Assembly (NCBI RefSeq): GCF_965277665.1
Contig: NZ_OZ255835.1
Location: 3,720,001 to 3,784,000, forward strand
Source: Lichenicoccus sp965277665
Lineage (GTDB): Bacteria > Pseudomonadota > Alphaproteobacteria > Acetobacterales > Acetobacteraceae
Length of the DNA: 64,000 nucleotides
Direction of reading: 5' to 3'
A model generated the notes under the pieces. It saw nothing but the letters and a program-made list of their open reading frames with translations. It had not been told where the DNA came from and did no database searches. Numbering within the stretch: position 1 is the stretch's first letter; every line of letters starts with the position of its first letter. The translations under genes and the position numbers were made by a program. This document shows, one piece after another, positions 23,861 to 33,140 of the stretch.

Positions 23861-26215
23861 ATGGATAAAAGGCGCTGGATTTTGGCGTGCGGCTGTTCCT
23901 GGGCGGGCGCCGCGATCGTGCTGCTCGGCGGCATGCCGGCGGCGGCGCAGGACACGCCCGAGCAGATCACCGTCAACGGGCAGAGCGGCTTCGACAGTGC
24001 CGACGGCGTGCATGGCGTCGCACCCGGCGGTGGCCTGATCTCGGTGCAGACCGGGCCGCAGGCGACGAGCGAGGTGACCCGCGACTTCATCCAGAAGCAG
24101 CCGCCGAGCGCCAATGCGTTCCAGCTCATCAGCCTGGTGCCGGGCGCCAACATCTCGACCGCCGATCCGCTCGGCTTGTCGACCCAGGTCGGCATCACCG
24201 TGCGTGGACTGGGCCAGACCGAGATCGGCACGCTGCTCGACGGCATGCCGCTGAACGACGCCGCCTACTATGACTCCTATCCGTCGCAGTTCATCGACAC
24301 CGAGAACCTGGACAGCATCTCGCTGGCACAGGGCTCGGCCAACCTCGATGCGCCTTTGCTCAACGCCGCCGGCGGCGTGCTGAGCCTCGCCTCGCGCGAC
24401 CCGTCCGATCATGCCGGCGGCCTCGTCGATGCCTCGTACGGCTCCTACCACAGCAACCGCGAGTTCATCCGGCTCGAGAGCGGCACGCTGGGCGCCAGCG
24501 GGCTGCGCGCCTCCCTGTCCTATTCGCACGCGGCGGCGGACAATGCGCGCGGCTCTGGGCGCGACCGCCGCCAGCATGTCGATTTCAAGCTGGTGCGCGA
24601 CTGGGGCGACGGCGACCACGGCGCCTTGCTGGTGACCTGGCACGACGCGGTCACCACCTCGTACCCGGAGCCGGACCTCGCGGACTGGCACGCCTACGGG
24701 TTCTCGAACAACTATGACGGCAGCTTCTCGCCGGGCGACGCCAACTACTGGCGGCTGTACCAGCAGCCGTACCGGCTGGTGTATGGCGCGCTGCCGTTCC
24801 GCTTCACGCTGGCGCAGCACCTGCATCTCTCGGTGACGGCGTATGCGCAATACGGCTACGGCAACACGCCGGGCGGCACGGATTTGTCCACCTCCGGCCT
24901 GTTCGAGGGCAGCCAGCCGGTGCCGGGCACGCTGTCGCTGCCAGGCACCGTCAATGGCAGTGCCGCGGTGATGGCGGACTATGTCGGCCAGACCTGGCGC
25001 AGCGGCGTGGTGCCCGCCATCACCTGGGATGCCGGCGCGCAGCACCTCACGCTCGGCGCCTGGTATGAATACGTGGACGAGCATGACACCCAGCCTTTCA
25101 GTGCGCTGAGCCCTGACGGCACGCCGGCCGACATCTGGCTCGACCTGCCGGGCAGCAGCATCCGGCTGGCAAACGGACAACAGCTGCTGGCCTCCGACAC
25201 GCACATGATCGCGCAGACCAATGCGATCTTCGCGAGCGACCAGATCTGCTTCCTGGCCGACCGGCTGACGCTCGATCTGGGTTTCAAGGAGGCGATGGTC
25301 AGCCGGCTGGGCTGGAACGGGTTGCCGGGGGCGGCCTATCGCAGCGGCTTCAACGATGCCGAGCCGCTGCCGCGCCTCGCATTGCGGTACAGGATCGATC
25401 AGCACGACCAGCTCTTCGCCAACGTGACGACCAACTTCCTGGCACCGGCGCAGAGCACGCTGTTTGCCACCTACGACCCGTCGACCGGCCAGGTCGCGAG
25501 TGCGGCAAGCACCGACCTGCGGCCGGAATACAGCATCGCCGAGGAACTCGGCTGGCGCTATGCCGGTGATCGCCTGATCGGCAGCGTGACGCTGTTCAAC
25601 TACAACTTCACCAACCGGCAGATCAGCACCGTGCTCGACCTCAACGGTGCGTTGATCGGCGGCACGGTGAATGCCGGCGGCCAGACCTCGCGCGGCGTCG
25701 ATACCGAGTTCGGGCTGCGGCCCTGGCATCATCTCAGCCCGTACGTCTCCGGCGAGTATCTCTACGCCACCATCGACAATGACATTCAAGCCGGGGACAT
25801 CCAGTCGGGCAGCGACCTGCTGCCGACGGCCGGCAAGATCGCGGTCGGCAGCCCGCGCCTGTCCGGAGCGGTGGGTCTCACCTATGACGACGGCACGCTG
25901 TTCGGCGTGCTCAGTGTCAAATATACCGGTCCGCAATATTCGACATTCATGGATGACGAGCGGATCAGCGACCACACCCAGGCCGACATGACGCTCGGCG
26001 TGCGCCTGCCGAACATCGCCCATGCGCAGCATCCCGAATTGCGCCTCAATTTCGTCAACCTGACCGACAGCGCCTTCCTGTCCGGCGTCGCCAATCCGAC
26101 CACCAATGCGCAGCCGACGACCGGCCGCAGGGGGACGGTCATCGCCGGCACCTCGCCGACCTACCTGGTGGGCGGCGGGTTTGCCGCCCTGCTCACCGCG
26201 AGTGCGGGATTCTGA
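23861..26215 (+). CDS. TonB-dependent outer-membrane receptor under TPP control
   Basis: A 784-residue receptor with a signal peptide (1-29, ending PAAAQ), a possible TonB box (EQITVNG), a plug domain (GLGQTEIGTLLDGMPL, IDTENLDSISLAQGSANLD) and a 22-strand-type barrel ending in Phe. Because a TPP riboswitch precedes it, the ligand is expected to be thiamine or a thiamine precursor such as a pyrimidine (HMP). That assignment comes from regulation and from the next gene, not from the protein itself. Confidence 0.88.
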   Translation: MDKRRWILACGCSWAGAAIVLLGGMPAAAQDTPEQITVNGQSGFDSADGVHGVAPGGGLISVQTGPQATSEVTRDFIQKQPPSANAFQLISLVPGANISTADPLGLSTQVGITVRGLGQTEIGTLLDGMPLNDAAYYDSYPSQFIDTENLDSISLAQGSANLDAPLLNAAGGVLSLASRDPSDHAGGLVDASYGSYHSNREFIRLESGTLGASGLRASLSYSHAAADNARGSGRDRRQHVDFKLVRDWGDGDHGALLVTWHDAVTTSYPEPDLADWHAYGFSNNYDGSFSPGDANYWRLYQQPYRLVYGALPFRFTLAQHLHLSVTAYAQYGYGNTPGGTDLSTSGLFEGSQPVPGTLSLPGTVNGSAAVMADYVGQTWRSGVVPAITWDAGAQHLTLGAWYEYVDEHDTQPFSALSPDGTPADIWLDLPGSSIRLANGQQLLASDTHMIAQTNAIFASDQICFLADRLTLDLGFKEAMVSRLGWNGLPGAAYRSGFNDAEPLPRLALRYRIDQHDQLFANVTTNFLAPAQSTLFATYDPSTGQVASAASTDLRPEYSIAEELGWRYAGDRLIGSVTLFNYNFTNRQISTVLDLNGALIGGTVNAGGQTSRGVDTEFGLRPWHHLSPYVSGEYLYATIDNDIQAGDIQSGSDLLPTAGKIAVGSPRLSGAVGLTYDDGTLFGVLSVKYTGPQYSTFMDDERISDHTQADMTLGVRLPNIAHAQHPELRLNFVNLTDSAFLSGVANPTTNAQPTTGRRGTVIAGTSPTYLVGGGFAALLTASAGF

Positions 26216-26217
26216 CG

Positions 26218-27147
26218 ATGCGTTCGCTGACCCTGCTTCTGGTTGCTCTCATGTGTGCCGCCACACCGATCGCGTGTCATGCCGCCGACCGGCTGAGCGT
26301 GATCCTGGACTGGTTCGTCAATGCCGACCACGAGCAGATCCTGGCCGCCGACTATTGCGGCGCGTTCGCCCGGCACGGCCTGCAGGTGACCTTGATTGCG
26401 CCCGCCGATACCAGCTCGCCGCCGCGCCTGGTGGCGGCCGGGCAGGCGGATCTCGCGATCAGCTACCAGACCGAGCTCGCGTTCATGGCGGCACGCGGCC
26501 TGCCGGTGGTGCGCGTCGGCACGCTGATGGACCAGCCGCTGAACGTGCTGATGACCCTGCCCGGCACCGGCATCCACAGTCTCGCCGACCTCAAGGGCCG
26601 TCGCGTCGGCGTCTCGGTCGGGCCCGGCGACGAGGCGATGCTGAACGGCATGCTGGCCTCGGCCGGGCTGGCGCCGGGTGATATCGTTCGCACCGACGTC
26701 AACTTCCAGATCGAGCAGGCGCTGATGACGCACCGCGTCGATGCGGTGCTCGGCATGCGCAACTACGAGATGATCGACCTGCAGCAGAAGGGCCTGCAGC
26801 CGGTGGCCTTCCGGCCCGAGCAGCACGGCGTGCCGCCGTATGACGAGCTGATAGTGGTGGCGCGACGCGACCACGCCGGCGATCCGAAGATCGCCCGCTT
26901 CCTCGCGGCCCTCAAGGACGGGACCGCCTGCCTGCTGCACGATCCCGATGCCGTCTGGCAGCAGACGATACGGGCGCGTCCGGAACTCGACACCAAGTTG
27001 AACAAGGCCGCCTGGTGGGCCAGCCTCGCGGCGCTGGCGCGCGACCCGGCGCATCTCGACCGCGAACGCTACGAGGCGTTCCAGCAGTTCCTGGTCTCGC
27101 GCGGTGCGCTGCGCGATCCTGCGCCTGTGGCGAGCTACGTGCGCTAG
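26218..27147 (+). CDS. ThiY/NMT1-like periplasmic binding protein (thiamine pyrimidine precursor)
   Basis: A 309-residue exported binding protein (signal peptide 1-22). The segment SVILDWFVNADHEQI and LVAAGQADLAISYQTEL are typical of the ThiY/THI5-like family, which binds formylaminopyrimidine, a thiamine salvage precursor. It begins two bases after the receptor stop, so both share the riboswitch. No ThiX permease or ThiZ ATPase follows; an inverted REP-like element and a convergent hydrolase gene come next. The inner-membrane transporter must be encoded elsewhere. Confidence 0.85.
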   Translation: MRSLTLLLVALMCAATPIACHAADRLSVILDWFVNADHEQILAADYCGAFARHGLQVTLIAPADTSSPPRLVAAGQADLAISYQTELAFMAARGLPVVRVGTLMDQPLNVLMTLPGTGIHSLADLKGRRVGVSVGPGDEAMLNGMLASAGLAPGDIVRTDVNFQIEQALMTHRVDAVLGMRNYEMIDLQQKGLQPVAFRPEQHGVPPYDELIVVARRDHAGDPKIARFLAALKDGTACLLHDPDAVWQQTIRARPELDTKLNKAAWWASLAALARDPAHLDRERYEAFQQFLVSRGALRDPAPVASYVR

Positions 27148-27197
27148 CAGGGCGCTGCCCTGCACCCGCTGGGGCCGGCGGCCCCAGACCCCGATTC
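27147..27197 (-). repeat. REP-like GC-rich palindromic element, copy 2
   Basis: Inverted copy of the element at 4444-4496. The hairpins are GCAGGGCGCTGCCCTGC and CTGGGGCCGGCGGCCCCAG, ending GACCCCGATTC. The loop bases differ between copies while the stems stay paired, so the structure is kept. Here it lies between two convergent genes and may serve as a bidirectional terminator. Confidence 0.78.
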
Positions 27198-27212
27198 GTT
27201 AAGTAAGGGACA

Positions 27213-28067
27213 TCAGGCACCGAAGAACGCCGCGATCTCGGCGCTGGCGTGATCCGGGTCCTCGCGATGCGGGAAATGGCCGACGCCGGGGAACAGCGCG
27301 AGGTCGAGGTCGGGAAAGGTCTCGCCGAGGCGGTCCGTCCAGGCATACGGGAACAGCGGATCATGCTCGGCCCAGCGTACGCAGGTCGGCAGCAGGATCG
27401 GCGGCAGCGCGGGCGCCTCGCCCTTCATCATGGCGAGCCTGCTCGTGGCCGTGGCCCGGTAGGCGGCAAAGCCGCCGGCGACGTTGCCGGGTTTCTGGAA
27501 ATTGGCGACGAACGCCTCCAGCACGTCGTCGAAGGTCTCGGGCCGGAAGGCCCAGTGCCGTAGGAAATGCGTGACATAGATCCGGATCGTCTCGGGCGAG
27601 GCACCGACCAGCGCCGGCGCCAGGTCGGTCAGGTGGAACGAGGTGTACCAGATCTCGGAGAGGCGATCCGGTGTCGCCATGCGCGGCCCGACGCCCGGAT
27701 ACATGAAGTCGAAGAAGAACAGCCCGGTCAGGCGCGCCGGCGCCAGCCGCGCCAGCGCCTGCATCACCCCGCCGCCGATATCGTGCCCGACCAGCCCGAC
27801 CTGCCCGAGGCCGAGCCCGTCGAGCAGCGCCAGCATGTCGACGGCATGCTCGGGGGCGCCGAACGGGCCGTCCGGCTTGTCGCTGTCGCCGAAGCCGCGC
27901 AGGTCGGGCGCGATCAGCTGGAACCGGCCGGCGAGCCGGGTCATCACGGGCTCCCAGGTCAGCCAGAACTCCGGCCACCCATGCAGCAGCACCAGCGGCC
28001 GGCCATGCCCGGTGCGGGCCACATGCAGCCTTGCCCCGTTCACCCTGAGATCGAGATGCTCGATCAT
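27213..28067 (-). CDS. Alpha/beta hydrolase, haloacid dehalogenase/epoxide hydrolase-like
   Basis: A 284-residue hydrolase. The oxyanion motif HGWPEF and the nucleophile elbow GHDIGG (Asp96 instead of Ser) point to the fluoroacetate dehalogenase/epoxide hydrolase group, which uses an Asp nucleophile. DLRGFGDSDKP is also typical, and the catalytic His is in GVGHFPHRED. The ATG at 28067 with GGGAG upstream is chosen over a longer frame to 28235 whose extra residues are not protein-like. The substrate is unknown. Confidence 0.83.
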   Translation of the reverse strand: MIEHLDLRVNGARLHVARTGHGRPLVLLHGWPEFWLTWEPVMTRLAGRFQLIAPDLRGFGDSDKPDGPFGAPEHAVDMLALLDGLGLGQVGLVGHDIGGGVMQALARLAPARLTGLFFFDFMYPGVGPRMATPDRLSEIWYTSFHLTDLAPALVGASPETIRIYVTHFLRHWAFRPETFDDVLEAFVANFQKPGNVAGGFAAYRATATSRLAMMKGEAPALPPILLPTCVRWAEHDPLFPYAWTDRLGETFPDLDLALFPGVGHFPHREDPDHASAEIAAFFGA

Positions 28068-28201
28068 GGCTGGCGCTCCCGTCCGTCGCCTGCATCGCTG
28101 GCACCACAGGTGTCCTATGTCAAAGTCTTGGGGATGCCCGGGTGCTGAACCCGATGCCGGCTGGCTCGTTACCCGAGGCCAACATATCCAGGGGACCGGC
28201 G

Positions 28202-28525
28202 ATGCGCGTTTCGATTCTGACTTCGATGGGAGCATCGCTCTTGCTGCTGGCGGCCTGCAGCCAGGCCGGTGCGCCCACCAAGGCGGATATCAAGCAGGTC
28301 ATCCAGAGCCGGATGCAGGCGGCCAACGCGCAGACCTCGGCGAACACGCTGGGAATTTTCAGCGGCCCCTATGACGTGCATGATTTCGATGTCACCAACG
28401 CCGACTGCACCGCCAAGGATAACGGCATCTATAGCTGTGCAGTCACCGCGATCACCAAGAACAAGACCAATACCGCGCAGCTTTCGTTCAAGCAGGTCAA
28501 CGGCACCTGGACCCTGGTCCAGTAG
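28202..28525 (+). CDS. Small lipoprotein of unknown function
   Basis: A 107-residue protein with a lipoprotein signal (LLLLAAC, lipid-modified Cys near residue 18) and a mature domain with two further Cys (NADCTAKDNGIYSC) and a final strand pair QLSFKQVNGTWTLVQ. The fold is not recognised. The start is placed at the Met preceding RVSIL, since the upstream part of the frame lacks a signal. Its TAG stop is the first base region of a MITE-like element (28524-28702). Confidence 0.7.
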   Translation: MRVSILTSMGASLLLLAACSQAGAPTKADIKQVIQSRMQAANAQTSANTLGIFSGPYDVHDFDVTNADCTAKDNGIYSCAVTAITKNKTNTAQLSFKQVNGTWTLVQ

Positions 28526-28702
28526 AGGCTGCTTGCAAACGCCTGCTGCTGGCGATCCGACGCGCCTTTCCTGCGCTCCTCTGCTCGCGGCCCCCACTTT
28601 TCAAGCATGGGCGGCCGCTGCGCTGCGGTGCTCAGAAAGTCACGCCGGCCGCGGCCCTGCGGACCGCTCTCATCCAGCATCAGGCGTTTTCAAACAGCCT
28701 CT
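28524..28702 (+). mobile_element. MITE-like element, copy A
   Basis: A 179-base non-coding element with about 22-base terminal inverted repeats (left AGAGGCTGCTTGCAAACGCC, right end the reverse complement with two changes). Its inner blocks CTGCTGGCGATCCGACGCGCC (in parts) and TCTCATCCAGCAT are shared, reversed, with copies at 55492-55655 and 60231-60391. It carries no transposase. It directly follows the lipoprotein stop codon. Confidence 0.8.
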
Positions 28703-28704
28703 CG

Positions 28705-29424
28705 CTAGCGCCGGAAGGTTACTACCAGAACGTCGCGATAGGCGGGCTCCGTGGGGTCCAGGGGCCGCACCGCGGTGACGCCGTGATAGACGCGACTGTC
28801 GTCGACGAAGGCGGAATCCAGCGGCTCGGTCAGGGTGAAGCTGCCGAGCGGCTGGCGCTGCAGGTCGTGGATGCTGGTGTCGCCGCTGGCGATGTTGCGC
28901 CGCGCGACCAGCAGCACCAGCACCCAGTCGACACCATCGCGGTGCAGACCCTCCGGCGTCGGCTGCCCGGCCTCGTCACTGTTCGCCTCGATGCGGAACT
29001 GGTGCAGCTCGACATGCCAGGTCTGCGGCCGCACGGTGGCGGGCGTCAGCGCGGTGAAGCTGGCGTCGCACAGGCGCAGAATGGCAAGCAGCGCCGGATG
29101 GGTGCCGATCTCGTCGGTCACCGGGCTGAACCAGCGCTCCAGGCCGCCATTGAGCAGGTTGTAGTCGCGGCTCTGGTAGTGCGGCTGGTGCGGCTTGCGC
29201 TGGATCTCGCCGTCGGTGACCGAGAAGTTGGCATGCCGGCGCCGGCGGTAGCGGCCGCCATCGGCCATGTAGCGGTCCCTGCCGAGATCGTTCCAGCTCT
29301 GCGCGAACCCGTCCCAGTCGCCCAGGCCGTACGGTTCCAGCAGCGCCCGCATCGGCGCCGCGCGGACCAGGGCGAACCCGTCGGCGCGCAAGTGGCGTTC
29401 GAGCGGAGCGGGGGCGTCGGTCAT
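28705..29424 (-). CDS. BsmA-type 2OG-Fe dioxygenase (possible amino-acid hydroxylase)
   Basis: A 239-residue protein of the 2OG-Fe_Oxy_2 family, which includes the isoleucine 4-hydroxylase IDO and biofilm protein BsmA. The iron ligands are H161-x-D163 (GLHRDGVDW) and H214 (RVYHGVTAV), with R220 as the likely 2-oxoglutarate anchor. The PHYQSRDYNLLNGG segment is typical. Its start overlaps the MscS stop by four bases. It probably hydroxylates a free amino acid; which one is unknown. Confidence 0.82.
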   Translation of the reverse strand: MTDAPAPLERHLRADGFALVRAAPMRALLEPYGLGDWDGFAQSWNDLGRDRYMADGGRYRRRRHANFSVTDGEIQRKPHQPHYQSRDYNLLNGGLERWFSPVTDEIGTHPALLAILRLCDASFTALTPATVRPQTWHVELHQFRIEANSDEAGQPTPEGLHRDGVDWVLVLLVARRNIASGDTSIHDLQRQPLGSFTLTEPLDSAFVDDSRVYHGVTAVRPLDPTEPAYRDVLVVTFRR

Positions 29425-31880
29425 GCGGATTCCGGGGTCGGCTCAGGGGCGAGATGCAGGTTCGGGATCGCCAGCGGGCGGGTGGGCAATGCCACCTTCG
29501 CATCCTGCAGCGCGATGCGCAGCCGCCGGTAGAACTCGCGCTGGATCGGCCAGCGTCCGCCGACGGTGCATTTCATCGTGCCGCTGATCGCCACCGAGTA
29601 GTCGCCGATGCTGTCCACGCCGTTCAGGGCGAAGTCGGCGACCGCGAAGTCGCCGAATGCCGGGTCCGCGCGCAGGCCGGCGCCGACCTCGTGCAGGATC
29701 GAACACACGCGATCGGTATCCTCGGCGACCGCGATATTGATCGCGATCGCCGCCACCGCGAAGTCGCGCGACAGGTTGGTGACCGTGCTGACCGACGAGA
29801 ACGGGATGATCTGCACCGAGCCGTCGCCGCCGCGCAGCCGCAGGGTGCGGATCGACAGATGCTCGACGGTACCGGTGACCCCGGCGGCGGTGACGGTGTC
29901 GCCGACCTGCATGGCATTCTCCACCAGCAGGAAGATGCCGGTGATGAAGTCCTGCACCAGCTTCTGCGAGCCGAAGCCGATGGCGACGCCGAGGATGCCG
30001 GCGCCGGCCAGCAGCGGCGCCACATTGATGCCGATCTCGCCCAGGATGGTGAGCAACACGATGGCGCCCAGCGTGATGAACAGCACCGTGCGCAGGATCG
30101 GCAGCAGCGTCTGCAGCCGCACCGCGCGCGCGGTCTGCGCGGTGCGGCCGAAGTTCGAGACCTGGCGGTCCAGCGCGGCATTGACGCCCTCCCAGGCCAC
30201 CACGCCCAGGATCAGCGCCACCAGGATCGAGAGCAGCGCCGAGACCATGCGCGTGCCGAGCTGCCCGGCGGCGAACCAGGACAGCGCCGGCAGGCCCCAG
30301 CTCTGCAGCAGCAGCACCGCACCGGCGCCGAGCATGATGGCGTTCACCGCCCGGCGCAGCAGCGGGTACCAGCGGTTGGCCCGCAGCTCCAGGCCGGGAT
30401 AGTGCTGCTCCAGTTCCGGACTGACGTGGAACAGCCGGTCCAGCAGCCCGAGCAGGCTGAGTGCGATGAAGCGGCAGACGATGATGATGGCGACGGTGAG
30501 GATGAAGATGCGCCAGATCTGCTGGTAGCCGTTCTGCACCTGCGCCGCCCAGACCAGCCAGAGCGCGAAGTCGAAGAACAAGGCCGGCACCCACCAGTGC
30601 TGGGCGAGCCGCATGAGCACCGCGCCGGTGCTGGTCTCGCGTATCCGCCGGGGAGGGCGCAGCGCGTTGCCGACCCGCACGCGGGTGCGCCAGATCAGCC
30701 CGGCCAGCAGGATGTGCTCGATCAGCACGATGGCCCGGATGATGGACTGCCCGGCCCGCTGCGGCAGGCCGACCAGGCCGCCGATGTCGGTCACCGCCAC
30801 CGCGACCACCGGTACCGCGATCAGCCACACCCACCAGCGGCACAGCAGCGATGCGGTATCGTCGGTGACCCCGAGCAGGCGCACGCCGGGGGCCGCGGGC
30901 GCCAGCAGCATGTCGAGCAGCAGATACAGCGCGCGGCCGAAGCCGTACAGGTTGGTGACGGTGACGATGACCAGCTGGCTGACCGGCTGCTGCGCCCAGC
31001 CGGTGCCGGCAATGTTGCCGATCGCCAGCAAGGCGCCGAGCGGGACCAGCTTGATCAGCAGCCGGAGCAGGGCGAACGGCACCCGCTTGAGGACGCGCAG
31101 CGTGTGCCAGCGGTGCCGCGCGTCGCGCTGCCGTTGCTCGGCCGCGGTGACAGGTTCGCTGTCGTCGGGGGCGCTCTGGCCGGCCGGATCCGGCGCGCGA
31201 TCATGCGGGGCGCGATCACGGGGCCCGCTATCAAGGGGGATGCCCTCCTGAGCGACCCGCGCATCCCGCGCCAGCGCGCGGAGCGGCCGTCCCAGCAGCA
31301 GGGTCAGCAGCCGCTCGGCGACGAGGCCGCCGGCGATCACCAGCGTTGCGCGCCACGCGGCATCGAACAGCACGGCGCGGCTCGCCGGATCGCGCAGCTC
31401 GTGGCTCACCCAGCGCGTCGCCAGCACCGCGTCGCCGAACATGCGGCCGAAGGCGCGCGCCTGCGTCAGCACCAGCAGCTGCGCCGATCCGACCTCTCCC
31501 AGCAACTCGCTGCCGAGGCTGTTGGGCGCCAGCGTGACCTTGGCCGGCGCTGCCGGCTTGCCGGGGGCCGGAGCAGCGGCCGGAGCCGGGACCGCCACCG
31601 GCAGGCTGCGGGCGATCGCCGTCAAGGTGCTGGTGAAGGCGGCCCGCCTGCGCGGGTCGTTCAGCATGTCGAGCACCTGCTGCGCCTGTGCCGCGCTGAT
31701 CGGGGCCGCACTGATCGGGGCCGCCGCCACGGTCGCCGGGGCCGTGGCGTGCCCAGCGCTGCTCGACTGGCCGCGCGACACGGCGCCGAAGGCAGGCATG
31801 AGGAGGCAGGCGAGCAGGGCCGCCAGCGCCACCCGCCCAACTCGCGGCAGACGGGTCCGATCATTGCCTTTCACGTGCAT
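29421..31880 (-). CDS. Large MscS-family mechanosensitive channel
   Basis: An 819-residue membrane protein: signal peptide, a periplasmic Ala/Pro-rich stretch with short ISAA repeats, about ten or eleven helices, and a C-terminal MscS module. The pore helix and beta domain are seen in GVAIGFGSQKLVQDFITGIF and NAMQVGDTVTAAGVTGTVEH. It would open on membrane tension to release solutes during osmotic downshock. The start is placed at MHVKGNDR (31880), giving a normal signal peptide. The upstream alternative is 31919. Confidence 0.88.
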   Translation of the reverse strand: MHVKGNDRTRLPRVGRVALAALLACLLMPAFGAVSRGQSSSAGHATAPATVAAAPISAAPISAAQAQQVLDMLNDPRRRAAFTSTLTAIARSLPVAVPAPAAAPAPGKPAAPAKVTLAPNSLGSELLGEVGSAQLLVLTQARAFGRMFGDAVLATRWVSHELRDPASRAVLFDAAWRATLVIAGGLVAERLLTLLLGRPLRALARDARVAQEGIPLDSGPRDRAPHDRAPDPAGQSAPDDSEPVTAAEQRQRDARHRWHTLRVLKRVPFALLRLLIKLVPLGALLAIGNIAGTGWAQQPVSQLVIVTVTNLYGFGRALYLLLDMLLAPAAPGVRLLGVTDDTASLLCRWWVWLIAVPVVAVAVTDIGGLVGLPQRAGQSIIRAIVLIEHILLAGLIWRTRVRVGNALRPPRRIRETSTGAVLMRLAQHWWVPALFFDFALWLVWAAQVQNGYQQIWRIFILTVAIIIVCRFIALSLLGLLDRLFHVSPELEQHYPGLELRANRWYPLLRRAVNAIMLGAGAVLLLQSWGLPALSWFAAGQLGTRMVSALLSILVALILGVVAWEGVNAALDRQVSNFGRTAQTARAVRLQTLLPILRTVLFITLGAIVLLTILGEIGINVAPLLAGAGILGVAIGFGSQKLVQDFITGIFLLVENAMQVGDTVTAAGVTGTVEHLSIRTLRLRGGDGSVQIIPFSSVSTVTNLSRDFAVAAIAINIAVAEDTDRVCSILHEVGAGLRADPAFGDFAVADFALNGVDSIGDYSVAISGTMKCTVGGRWPIQREFYRRLRIALQDAKVALPTRPLAIPNLHLAPEPTPESA

Positions 31881-31967
31881 CCGGTTCGTCCCTGACAACT
31901 CAGGCGCGTGTGCAACCACGCGTGAGCGGCGGCTGTCAAATGCTTCGCAGTGGCCTATGTCTTGCGG

Positions 31968-32159
31968 ATGCGGGTCCTCCTGACGTTCCTGATGGTTTTT
32001 GCGATGATCGGGACCGTCGGCGTCCTGGCGGCCGGCGTGGTGGGGTTCGTCCGCGGCGGTGGCGATCCGCAGCGCTCGAACCGGCTGATGCGCTGGCGGG
32101 TGATCCTGCAGGCGACCGCGCTCCTGTTGTTCGTGCTGCTGACGATCTTCCGGCGCTGA
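31968..32159 (+). CDS. Twin-transmembrane HIG1-domain-like small protein
   Basis: A 63-residue protein with two helices separated by a basic loop (GFVRGGGDPQRSNRLMRWRV), the form of alphaproteobacterial HIG1-like proteins. Mitochondrial relatives stabilise cytochrome oxidase/respiratory supercomplexes, so a respiratory role is possible here. The frame also permits a GTG start at 31950. It is divergent from the MscS gene and convergent with thiM. Confidence 0.8.
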   Translation: MRVLLTFLMVFAMIGTVGVLAAGVVGFVRGGGDPQRSNRLMRWRVILQATALLLFVLLTIFRR

Positions 32160-32193
32160 GCGCCGCCGGGCTCGCCGATCAGACGCCGGCCGA

Positions 32194-33042
32194 TCAGACG
32201 TCGGGTGCTACGAGGTGGGCGCGCCGGGTGACCAGATCGGCGTCCATCAGATAGAGCGCGTCGATCAGGCCGCCCTGCAGGCTGCCCGGACCAGGGGCCA
32301 GTTCGGCCGCCATCTCGCCGGCGAGTCCGGTGAACACCATGCCCGCAACACAAGCCGTCAGCGTATCCGGCGTGACCGCGAGGCAGGCGCCGATCAGGGC
32401 GGTCGCGGTGCAGCCGAGACCGGTGACACGACTCATCATCGGATGGCCATTGTTCACGCCGATGGTGCGCAGTCCGTCGGTCACGTAGTCGGTGGCGCCG
32501 CTGACCACCACGACGCAACGCAGCGCCGCTGCCAGGGCCTTGGCGGCGTCGAGGGCCGCCTCGGCCGGTGCCGTGCTGTCGACGCCGCGGCCGCCGGAAG
32601 CCGCGCCCCCCTGCACGGCACCCGCCTGGCGCGCGAGGGCGATGATCTCCGAGGCGTTGCCGCGCACCACGGCGGGCGAGAACGCGAGCAGCTCGACTGC
32701 CACCTGCGACCGGTAGGACAGGACGCCGACCGCGACCGGGTCCAGGATCCACGGGGTGCCGGCGGCTCGTGCGGCGTCGGCGGCGAGGCGCATGGCCTGC
32801 GCCCGGCCGGCATCCATGGTGCCGAGATTGATCACCAGCGCGCCGGCGATCGCCGCGAACTCGGCGACCTCCTCCACCCCCTCGACCATCGCCGGCGAGG
32901 CGCCCAGCGCCAGCAGCGCGTTGGCGGTGCTGTTGGTCACCACCAGGTTGGTGATGCTGTGCACCAGCGGCGTGCGCGCCCGCACGTCCGAGAGTAGCGC
33001 GCCGATGCTGGCGGGGGTCGGTTCGTTGGCGGGCGGCGGCAT
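32194..33042 (-). CDS. thiM: Hydroxyethylthiazole kinase
   Basis: A 282-residue enzyme phosphorylating 4-methyl-5-(2-hydroxyethyl)thiazole for thiamine salvage. Signatures are VHSITNLVVTNSTANALLALG at the start (quoted span 21 residues in the protein, key residues N and T), PWILDPVAVG, and the catalytic Cys region VTGLGCTATALIG. The start at 33042 has GGAGA upstream; the frame continues to 33117 without family similarity. No TPP riboswitch is visible before it. It complements the TPP-controlled uptake genes at 23.8-27.1 kb; thiE and thiD are not in the window. Confidence 0.93.
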   Translation of the reverse strand: MPPPANEPTPASIGALLSDVRARTPLVHSITNLVVTNSTANALLALGASPAMVEGVEEVAEFAAIAGALVINLGTMDAGRAQAMRLAADAARAAGTPWILDPVAVGVLSYRSQVAVELLAFSPAVVRGNASEIIALARQAGAVQGGAASGGRGVDSTAPAEAALDAAKALAAALRCVVVVSGATDYVTDGLRTIGVNNGHPMMSRVTGLGCTATALIGACLAVTPDTLTACVAGMVFTGLAGEMAAELAPGPGSLQGGLIDALYLMDADLVTRRAHLVAPDV

Positions 33043-33140
33043 GGGCGCATTGTCTCCTGCTGTGGCTGGGTGCGACCGGAGGAAGCCTGTATCGTCCTGC
33101 CGCCGCCGGCCGTCCATGGCTGCGCAAAACCGTTGGAGGC

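Noticed and set aside
29454..31895. An 813-codon open frame on the plus strand
   Set aside because: Antisense to the MscS channel gene; it has low-complexity Gln/Arg/Asp composition and no recognisable domain.
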